Made by a program: the position numbers and the translations under genes. Positions 1-5,827 of a DNA stretch of 10,597 bases are shown in pieces. This DNA is from JADHUC01 sp964617665. Lineage in GTDB: Bacteria > Planctomycetota > Planctomycetia > Pirellulales > Pirellulaceae. A model generated the notes under the pieces. The model saw only the letters and a program-made list of their open reading frames with translations, was not told the DNA's origin and made no database searches. Location: NCBI GenBank assembly GCA_964617665.1, contig CAZUAH010000489.1, positions 1 through 10,597 on the forward strand. The letters run 5' to 3'. Each line of letters opens with the position of its first letter. Position 1 is the first letter of the stretch.

Positions 1-851
1 ACGCGACCGCCAACGACGCCGGCGATCCCGACACGGGCGCGAACAACCTGCAGAATTTTCCGGAGATGGTATCGGCAACGCTCAACGGTGCGAACCTGGA
101 CATCCAGTATTCGGTGCTGTCGGCAGCGCCGAATTCAGCCTTTCCGTTGACGGTGGAGTTTTTCCTGGCCGATGCGGACGGCCAGGAAGGCCAAACATAC
201 TTGGGCTCGGACAGCTACTCGGAAGGCACGACGCCGACCGCCACGGTACCGAACGGGGGCGCGGGGGCAGGCACAGAAATTGTGGCCACAGCCACGGACG
301 CCAACGGCAACACGTCCGAGTTCTCTGCATCAGTGACGGCGGCTTCACCCCTATTGGCCGCAGGCGGCGAAGCGAGTCAAGGGTCGAAAGTCGAGGGTCA
401 ACAGCTGGAAGCAAACGAGCTTATGCCGGTCGTGGACGCCGCGATCGATTTCCTGGTAGGAGCCGGCTTCGCACCGGAATCGTTTTCCGGCGTGCACATA
501 TCCGTCGCGGACTTGCCTGGCGCGACGTTGGGTTTGGCGACGGGCAACACGATCACGATCGACATGGACGCTGCCGGCTATGGCTGGTATGTGAGTCCAG
601 AGCTGAAGGACCCACGTCCAGAGCCAGCGGATTCCGATACCGCTACCGACACTGGACTCTCGACACTGGACTCTGGACTCCGCATGGATCTGCTGACCGT
701 AGTAATGCACGAGTTGGGCCATACAGCCGGCTTGGCAGATCTCCACGACGCGGAGGCCGAAGACGACCTGATGTACGCCTGGCTGGAACCAGGTGAACGT
801 CGCACACCAAACGAAGCAGCCGTGGATCGCCTGTTCGCTTTGTTCGATTGA
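1..851 (+). CDS. C-terminal part of a large surface protein with a beta-sandwich repeat and an HExxHxxGxxD metalloprotease-like domain (5' partial)
   Basis: The frame is open from the window edge (first whole codon at 3), so the true start lies upstream; the ATG at 66 is internal. The first part (about 3-350) reads D-x-DTG-x-NN-x-QNFP, then a stretch containing FFLADADGQEGQTYLG and ending ATATDANGNTSEFSASV. I recognise this as a beta-sandwich repeat of large planctomycete surface and beta-helix proteins. The last part (about 420-851) carries HELGHTAGLAD at 708-740, an HExxHxxGxxD zinc site with Asp in the third-ligand place, then DDLMY, which fits a metzincin Met-turn. The zinc ligands and catalytic Glu are all present, so it may be an active protease, but the small fold could also be structural. 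Two linkers (near 374-401 and 648-682) are written by heptanucleotide repeats. Reading frame and domain order are clear; enzymatic activity is inferred. Confidence 0.85.
   Translation, partial: ATANDAGDPDTGANNLQNFPEMVSATLNGANLDIQYSVLSAAPNSAFPLTVEFFLADADGQEGQTYLGSDSYSEGTTPTATVPNGGAGAGTEIVATATDANGNTSEFSASVTAASPLLAAGGEASQGSKVEGQQLEANELMPVVDAAIDFLVGAGFAPESFSGVHISVADLPGATLGLATGNTITIDMDAAGYGWYVSPELKDPRPEPADSDTATDTGLSTLDSGLRMDLLTVVMHELGHTAGLADLHDAEAEDDLMYAWLEPGERRTPNEAAVDRLFALFD
374..401 (+). repeat. Heptanucleotide tandem array, 4 copies (RRGTCRA)
   Basis: Four consecutive 7-base units read GAGTCAA, GGGTCGA, AAGTCGA and GGGTCAA. They lie in the reading frame of the surface protein gene and encode the polar linker QGSKVEGQQ between the beta-sandwich repeat and the protease-like domain. 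A related array in the opposite orientation lies at 648-682. Confidence 0.7.
648..682 (-). repeat. Heptanucleotide tandem array, 5 copies (GACWCTS on the plus strand)
   Basis: Five consecutive units read GACACTG, GACTCTC, GACACTG, GACTCTG and GACTCCG on the plus strand. Read on the minus strand and rotated, the units are GAGTCCA or GAGTCGA, the same heptamer family as the array at 374-401. It encodes the linker TDTGLSTLDSGL just before the HExxHxxGxxD segment. The unit is not a multiple of three, so the frame survives only if copies are gained or lost in threes or are compensated elsewhere. Confidence 0.7.
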
Positions 852-960
852 CGAGGGTGGACGGATCTTTGTCGAATGCGGTTCGTCGACGACCCGGCAA
901 GGCAATTCCTAAAATGCTGGCGGCCGCGACCGGTCGTTTGGCTAGTGGTCCACCGAACGA

Positions 961-978
961 GCGCCAAGGAGTTGGCGC
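961..978. terminator. 7-bp hairpin, possible terminator of the surface protein gene
   Basis: GCGCCAA-GGAG-TTGGCGC is a perfect 7-bp inverted repeat with a 4-base loop, about 110 bases after the stop at 851. No T-run follows, so it is not a classical intrinsic terminator. It could be a hairpin-only terminator, an mRNA 3' stabiliser or part of a dispersed intergenic repeat. Confidence 0.35.
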
Positions 979-1198
979 ACCAGGCTTACGCCAGCCGTGT
1001 GGATGGGCGCGATGTGGCGTTGAATTCGCCGGGCAGCTGAGCTCGCTAGTGGTAAGATTAATCGTCTGAAGCGAATATGCGTTTCCTGTGGCTTAAGCAA
1101 CAGCTGAATGGGTTGCCATGACGAGACACGTTGTGAGGATCAATCCAACCTATTGCAAGGCTCCAAAGATCTGGCGACTGTTTTGGGGATGGTCCTGG

Positions 1199-1204
1199 AA
1201 GGAA
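1199..1204 (+). promoter_or_regulatory. Shine-Dalgarno AAGGAA that supports the GTG start at 1213
   Basis: AAGGAA lies 8 bases before the GTG at 1213. The upstream in-frame ATGs at 1108 and 1189 have no comparable purine-rich site, and the ATG at 1282 would remove the basic N-terminal part of the signal peptide. Confidence 0.45.
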
Positions 1205-1212
1205 AGTGTGTT

Positions 1213-1815
1213 GTGAGCAGGATTTCACTCCGTGAGGGACAAGTGGCGCATACGCTACGTTTCGAATCCACAATTCCGGCCATGCTTTTGGGCATAGCTC
1301 TTTCCACTGTCCTGGTTCTTGCTGGCGAAGATCAAACTGATTCGCAACAAAAGCACGCGAGCACTCGCGACTTGGCCTCCTTCAGACCAATTTCCGAAGT
1401 CCGAACGGACATTCGAATGACCGAGAGGGAATTACCCGCTGACCGAGCCGAACAGCTATTCACCTCTGCCGCCGACTACAGCAGGGAAGCGGTCAATCGA
1501 CAGGAATGGTCGAATTCCGAGGTTTGGTGGTCCGCGACGGAATTCTCTCACCAACCGCTATATTTTGACGATGTGCTCTTGGAACGATATGGCCAGACAC
1601 CCTGCCGCTTAGTTCAGCCGGCCCTTTCAGGCGTCCATTTCTTTGGAGCCATCGCGCTGCTGCCAGGCAAAATGGCGGCTGACCATCCATGCGCCCATCT
1701 CAGCACCCTGGGCTACCATCGGCCTGGCATCTGCGTGGAGCCAATGCGGAAGAAACTCAGAATTCAGGTAGATCCACTGTGGCTCCATCCCCGAGCCATT
1801 TTTGTGCATCACTGA
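1213..1815 (+). CDS. Small secreted protein of unknown function, likely planctomycete-specific family
   Basis: The GTG at 1213 gives about 200 residues; the frame extends to ATGs at 1189 and 1108 (235 residues). The start was chosen for its Shine-Dalgarno and because it places a basic segment about 20 residues before a hydrophobic core (MLLGIALSTVLVLAG), like a long signal peptide. The mature part has a conserved-looking second half: HQPLYFDDVLLERYG, then VQPALSGVHFFGAIALLP and STLGYHRPG. I recall this layout (PLYF-ED, ERYG, then a Y/H-RPG motif near the end) from short planctomycete hypothetical proteins, where a hydrophobic stretch often follows the RPG motif. Here the protein ends in a basic, hydrophobic-poor tail (ending FVHH) without that stretch, so the C-terminus may be diverged or shortened. 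It lies 268 bases before the TolC-like gene on the same strand. A link to export is possible but not shown. No function can be assigned. Confidence 0.65.
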   Translation: MSRISLREGQVAHTLRFESTIPAMLLGIALSTVLVLAGEDQTDSQQKHASTRDLASFRPISEVRTDIRMTERELPADRAEQLFTSAADYSREAVNRQEWSNSEVWWSATEFSHQPLYFDDVLLERYGQTPCRLVQPALSGVHFFGAIALLPGKMAADHPCAHLSTLGYHRPGICVEPMRKKLRIQVDPLWLHPRAIFVHH

Positions 1816-1937
1816 ATCTGCACCCAGCCAGTCCGCTTGAACGTGACTGATCTTGATGCTGGTGAACGACAAGAGCCCCTATATGGGGCGTTAGCTAGAG
1901 TCCTTTGGCTCCCTCCGGCTGTGACGTCTAGGATGTC

Positions 1938-1952
1938 GGAGGAGGCTCCTCC
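1938..1952 (+). promoter_or_regulatory. Hairpin overlapping a Shine-Dalgarno-like sequence upstream of the TolC-like gene
   Basis: GGAGGAGGCTCCTCC forms a 6-bp stem (GGAGGA with TCCTCC) around a 3-base loop. The left arm is the only strong anti-16S match in the region. It would serve the ATG at 1958 at a long spacing of about 12 bases, and would be masked when the stem forms. If translation starts at 2060 or 2084 it is simply a leader hairpin. Confidence 0.35.
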
Positions 1953-2083
1953 AATCTATGCCGATTCTATCGGTCGCACTGTTGGTAGTAGACATCCTCT
2001 TGATGCGGACTGTCGTCGTCCGATGGATCATAAGTATTGCGATAGATGTATGTCCGACTATGTCCCTGGCTGTTCTGTGTGTT

Positions 2084-4012
2084 ATGCCCCGCGTGCGCGA
2101 GTTCGTTGCAGTGCTACTTGTCTGCAATCTGGCATTACTCGGATGTCGGAACGCGCGCGAGATGACGTTTGATGCGTGCGCGACGGACTACCAGCCCTTC
2201 CTTCAGCAGGTCGAGTACGCCGACGCTCAAATCGAATCGGACGTGTGGACAAATGAGGCCTCAGCCATACCGCCACCCTCGGTTCGTCGCGCCGACGAAT
2301 TGGAAGACTGGCCGATGACGCTGGACGAGGCCGTTCGTGTGGCGTTGTCCCAAAACGAGGTCATCCGGCAGGCTGGCGGCAGAATCGTGAACTCGCCTGA
2401 TTCAACGACGACTGTCCACGACCCTGCGATTCAGGAGACCGATCCGCGTTTTGGGATCGAAGGTGCTTTAGCCGCCTTCGACGCAGAGTTCTTTACAAAC
2501 CTCTATTTCCAGCATCGCGAGCGTGAGTTCAATAACCGCTTCCTTGGTTCCGGGGAGTTTGCTCTTGAGGAAGACCTGAGCGATTTCGCTATGGGGTTCA
2601 GGAAGACCACGGCTGCGGGAACACGATTCACTTTCGACAACATCACAGACTACGACTACAGCAATTCGCCAAGGAATCGCGTGCCGAGCGTATACAACAC
2701 CATGTTTACGGCCAGTGTCCGACATCCCCTGCTGCAAGGGGGAGGAATCGCGTTCAATCGAATTGCAGGTCCCTCGGCGACGCCGGGCGTGTACCGAGGC
2801 GTACTGATCGCTCGGATTAACAGTGATATCGCGCTTGTCGACTTCGAGACATCCGTGCGAAATCTGCTGCGCGATGTAGAACGAACCTATTGGGAACTGT
2901 ACTACGGCTATCGGGATCTAGACACGAAGATGCAGGGCCGCGAATACGCTCTGGAAGCCTGGGAGCTCGAGAAGGCTAGAGTGACCAGGGGAACGCGCGC
3001 CCCGGATCAAGAGGCATACGCCCGCGAGCAGTTCTACGCTGCACAGGCGGCGGTGGAGAATGCTCTGAGCGGAAGGGGTGGGACGCTAGGTGTTCTTGGC
3101 GCGGAACGTGAGCTGCGGTCTCTGTTGGGTTTGCCCGCCACCGACGGGCGTCTAATTCGCCCGAGTACGCCGCCGTTAAGGACGGATATACGGTTCGACT
3201 GGGAGGAGTCTCTTGGATATGCCCTGGTACGTCGTGGCGAATTGCGTCGCCAGCGTTGGACGGTCAAACAGCGCGAATTGGAATTGACCGCTGCGCGGAA
3301 CTTTCACCGCATTCGCCTCGATCTTGTCGGTCGTTATCGATGGCGTGGCTTCGGTGACGAGTTGATGGGTGGCAGTGACAATGCATTTAGCGACCTGTTT
3401 GACGGCAACAAGCAAGGATGGCTCTTCGGCTTCGAGATGCGGACTCCTGTCGGCAATCGCATCGGTCATGTGGCAGTCCGCAATGCCGAGCTTCAATTGC
3501 GTCGCGAACACGTAATTCTAGATGAGCAAGAGCGGCAAGTGTCGCTTGAGCTGCGCGAGGCCTTTACCGAACTAGACCGTGCCTATGCCGTTAGTCGTTC
3601 AAACTACAACCGACACGTTGCTGCCCAATTTCAATTGGATGCCGAGCGCAAACGCAACGCTGAAGGGGACGCGCGACTGGACATGGTGCTTGACGCGCAG
3701 CGTCGAGCAGTTCTTGCGGAGATTGCGTTTCACCGCTCGATCGTCGACTACAACCTTGCCGTTTCCCAAATCCAGTTAGCCCGCGGCACGATTCTGGACA
3801 GTCTGCAGGTCTACTTGAGCGAAGGCCCCTGGCCGGTAGACGCCCATGCCAGCGCCGCGCGAGAGGCACGCCGTTATCGTCCAACGCGGCTGCGGGGGGC
3901 TTGCATAGTGCCGCCTCCAGTCAGCGCGGGCGTCTATCCTCAACGCATGGACGACTACAGCGACGACGATCCAGAGCCCCTGCCGGAGGGCGCTCTCGAC
4001 GATGTCGACTGA
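2084..4012 (+). CDS. TolC-family outer membrane efflux lipoprotein
   Basis: An outer membrane channel that would complete a tripartite pump by docking to a periplasmic adaptor. The ATG at 2084 gives 642 residues. It was chosen because the N-terminus (MPRVREF, then a hydrophobic run) ends in a lipobox, LALLGC, with Cys21 as the lipidation site. The frame is open back to ATGs at 2060 and 1958 (684 residues), but those would add an unusual second hydrophobic stretch. The mature protein has two outer-membrane-efflux repeats. The first starts with MTLDEAVRVALSQN (about residue 78) and continues into a long amphipathic coiled coil near residue 264 (RDVERTYWELYYGY). The second runs from about residue 373, with its coiled coil from about 480. 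An acidic, proline-containing tail (YSDDDPEPLPEG) follows the last helix. It is longer than E. coli TolC, with extra residues between the first helix and the first beta hairpin. It is encoded alone, convergent with the exporter operon it probably serves. No clear ribosome site precedes 2084. Confidence 0.85.
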   Translation: MPRVREFVAVLLVCNLALLGCRNAREMTFDACATDYQPFLQQVEYADAQIESDVWTNEASAIPPPSVRRADELEDWPMTLDEAVRVALSQNEVIRQAGGRIVNSPDSTTTVHDPAIQETDPRFGIEGALAAFDAEFFTNLYFQHREREFNNRFLGSGEFALEEDLSDFAMGFRKTTAAGTRFTFDNITDYDYSNSPRNRVPSVYNTMFTASVRHPLLQGGGIAFNRIAGPSATPGVYRGVLIARINSDIALVDFETSVRNLLRDVERTYWELYYGYRDLDTKMQGREYALEAWELEKARVTRGTRAPDQEAYAREQFYAAQAAVENALSGRGGTLGVLGAERELRSLLGLPATDGRLIRPSTPPLRTDIRFDWEESLGYALVRRGELRRQRWTVKQRELELTAARNFHRIRLDLVGRYRWRGFGDELMGGSDNAFSDLFDGNKQGWLFGFEMRTPVGNRIGHVAVRNAELQLRREHVILDEQERQVSLELREAFTELDRAYAVSRSNYNRHVAAQFQLDAERKRNAEGDARLDMVLDAQRRAVLAEIAFHRSIVDYNLAVSQIQLARGTILDSLQVYLSEGPWPVDAHASAAREARRYRPTRLRGACIVPPPVSAGVYPQRMDDYSDDDPEPLPEGALDDVD

Positions 4013-4474
4013 CGCAGATTCCCTCGCTTCCTCTCCGTGAAACCAGTTGCCGCGCAAATGGTGATTCTTGCCAAGACTCGGCAGCCTATTTCGCCTGAGA
4101 AGCCTCGCGGAAAGGATGCTTGTTTCGCGGCGCGAACATGACGATGAGCTGGCTGCGGGGCAACGCTGGAGGCAAAGACAGTTGGGTTCCCTGGACCTGC
4201 TGGATCGGCCACTATTGTCGCCGCAGCTCGTGTAGCGGCCTTGGCTTGTTTGGCCCGCCGGATCGATCCCTACAACGAAATTATTGACGTCGACCACGAA
4301 CGTCCAACGGACCGGGTATATATCGCAGTGTGCCCCGCCCTTCGACACGCGACCTTCGCTTGCGCGACGAACGATTCGTGCGGCCCGACGCTACGTGGTC
4401 AGAGTCGGCAGTGCGATACTCGGGCGATGAAGGTGCGTCCGTCGATCCGCCGCAAGAGCCGTATCACGCGGCAG
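4013..4474. other. Gene-free gap between convergent transcription units
   Basis: These 462 bases separate the stops of the TolC-like gene (+) and the glycosyltransferase gene (-). A plus-strand frame from a TTG at 4241 runs on into the antisense of the glycosyltransferase and looks spurious. I see only weak 5-bp inverted repeats (4220-4239 and 4449-4472) with large loops and no T-run, so no terminator is called. It may be decayed sequence, but I cannot name a source gene. Confidence 0.5.
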
Positions 4475-5773
4475 TCAGGCATGCTCTCGAATCACCGGAC
4501 GGCCGGTGATCAGCGCTTGTTCAGCGATGTCGGCCGCGTGCTGGACGCCACCGGCCGCGCTAACCGCTTCCTTGAGTTTTCGTGCCTGCTGTCGGAACTC
4601 CTCTTCGTTGAGTACGCGTTCGATCAGACTTCGAAGCTGTTGTGGCGTGCTGTGACGAAACGATGCCCGAAGCCCAACACGCGCATACTCGATACGGGAA
4701 CCCATCCCCCGCTGATCTCCGTTTCGCGGCAAAGCGACCATGGGGACGCCGCGTCCGAGTGATTCCAACACCGTGTTCAAGCCTGCATGCGTAATCATTA
4801 TCGAGGCACGGTCCAGTAGGGCCAATTGCGGGGCGAAGTCGACAACTATCGGATCTCCAGGGAGACTGCGAGTGCTTTCACGCAGCACGTTTGGAGCATC
4901 GGACCAGATTCCCAACGATATGACGGGTTGCGCATTCAGTCCATCGCAGGCAGCCGCAATCCTGGGAAGCACTTTTGCGTTGCGCCGTAACTGTACCGTG
5001 CCCAACGACGCGAAAATCAACGGCCGTCCGTCGAGGCGATGCCAGGGAAAATCATCGTCGGGAACAGAACGGTTAGCTGCCAGCGATCCCACGTAATGAA
5101 ACGTCGCGGGTAGGTCGCGGCGGGGAAAGTCGATTTCCGGACACAACTGGGAAAGCTGTGCCAGCGGAGAAAGGCTGTCATTGACACAGCTCAACGGGCG
5201 AAGCCCCCAATCGTTACGTTGCCGATTGAGAATACGCAAGAGCGGTCGCGAGTATCTGCGTTTTCGCCCGTACCCCCAACGATTTCGCATGCGTGCCCAG
5301 CGGCTATCGGAATAGGACCACGGAGTAGCAAGCGGAGGAATCCCGACTTCTTCATTCGAGGGAATGCTGGTGCTTACGGTAACGAAGGGCAGTCCCAGGT
5401 GTTCTGCTACGGTTGCCCCAGCCCACTGGACTTGGTCGACCAAGAGCCCGTCAACGGAGAGTTCTCGGATTGCATCCGGGGCAAATCGGAACTGCCTATC
5501 GGCCCAGTAGCACATGGCGGTCCGCATGGCCTGCGCGGTGCGGTTTCTCCTCAGTTTTGGTTTCCACCATGCCGAGCGAGAAACGTGGTATTTCCGACGG
5601 TTGCCCTGAGGTAGTTCATGTCGGTGAAGGCCCAGTTGCTCCATGGTCGCCGCAGCCTTCGACCCTGCCAACACCGTCACTTGGTGCCCGCGACGCTGCA
5701 GCTCGTTTCCCAGCGCGCCGATGGAAAAAAGATGTCCAGCCGCTTCCGTTACAAGTATTCCGATATGCGGCAT
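4475..5773 (-). CDS. GT1 (UGT/MGT-type) glycosyltransferase, CrtX/macrolide glycosyltransferase-like
   Basis: A soluble GT-B fold enzyme predicted to move a sugar from a nucleotide sugar to a small lipophilic acceptor. The 432 residues match the usual family length. The N-terminal acceptor domain begins PHIGILVTEAAGHL, with GH at 13-14, where His14 sits at the place of the family's catalytic base. The C-terminal donor domain has FASLGTV (254-260), then DFAPQLALL (312-320), THAGLNTVLESL (328-339), RGVPMVALP (341-349) and the sugar-binding DQ pair at 353-354. The pattern is close to zeaxanthin glucosyltransferase CrtX and to antibiotic glycosyltransferases; the acceptor cannot be told from sequence alone. 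It starts 54 bases after the MacB-like stop on the same strand, with AAGGAA 8 bases before the ATG, so it is probably the last gene of the operon. In this context it may decorate the exported product or protect the cell from it. Confidence 0.88.
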   Translation of the reverse strand: MPHIGILVTEAAGHLFSIGALGNELQRRGHQVTVLAGSKAAATMEQLGLHRHELPQGNRRKYHVSRSAWWKPKLRRNRTAQAMRTAMCYWADRQFRFAPDAIRELSVDGLLVDQVQWAGATVAEHLGLPFVTVSTSIPSNEEVGIPPLATPWSYSDSRWARMRNRWGYGRKRRYSRPLLRILNRQRNDWGLRPLSCVNDSLSPLAQLSQLCPEIDFPRRDLPATFHYVGSLAANRSVPDDDFPWHRLDGRPLIFASLGTVQLRRNAKVLPRIAAACDGLNAQPVISLGIWSDAPNVLRESTRSLPGDPIVVDFAPQLALLDRASIMITHAGLNTVLESLGRGVPMVALPRNGDQRGMGSRIEYARVGLRASFRHSTPQQLRSLIERVLNEEEFRQQARKLKEAVSAAGGVQHAADIAEQALITGRPVIREHA

Positions 5774-5781
5774 AGCAGGCG

Positions 5782-5787
5782 TTCCTT
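5782..5787 (-). promoter_or_regulatory. Shine-Dalgarno AAGGAA of the glycosyltransferase gene
   Basis: On the minus strand AAGGAA lies 8 bases before the ATG at 5773, fixing this start. It gives the gene its own ribosome entry, consistent with the 54-base spacing from the gene before it. Confidence 0.6.
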
Positions 5788-5827
5788 GGTCTGCTCGTGG
5801 GCAATCACGAAAGGCACAGTTTGCTAG

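Larger units (their letters stand above)
852..1212. other. Gene-free stretch with one strong hairpin
   Basis: This is about 360 bases between the surface protein stop and the preferred start of the next gene. Short reading frames here do not resemble proteins I know. The only clear structure is the inverted repeat at 961-978. A TAAGAT at 1053-1058 could be a -10 element, but no convincing -35 hexamer is correctly spaced, so no promoter is called. Confidence 0.5.

Noticed and set aside
374..682. CRISPR array
   Set aside because: The units are 7 bases with no spacers and lie within a reading frame.
351..967. Long minus-strand reading frames opposite the surface protein
   Set aside because: They are antisense shadows of a GC-rich coding region; the plus strand carries recognisable domains.
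1053..1058. TAAGAT as a -10 promoter box for the small secreted protein gene
   Set aside because: No correctly spaced -35 hexamer, and planctomycete promoter consensus is too uncertain to call one from this alone.
848..1069. Plus-strand reading frame of 73 codons after the surface protein
   Set aside because: Overlaps the previous stop, has no recognisable motif, no ribosome site and composition unlike the real genes; it also spans the hairpin at 961-978.
1837..2172. Plus-strand reading frame of 111 codons before the TolC-like gene
   Set aside because: Its second half overlaps the TolC-like signal peptide in another frame, it has many Cys and Arg with no motif, and no ribosome site.
4220..4472. 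Weak inverted repeats GCCGC...GCGGC at 4220-4239 and 4449-4472 as terminators
   Set aside because: Stems are only 5 bp with loops of 10 to 14 bases and no T-run; expected by chance in GC-rich DNA.
4241..4762. Plus-strand reading frame from a TTG, 173 codons
   Set aside because: More than half is antisense to the glycosyltransferase C-terminus, and the unique part (4241-4474) shows no family motif.
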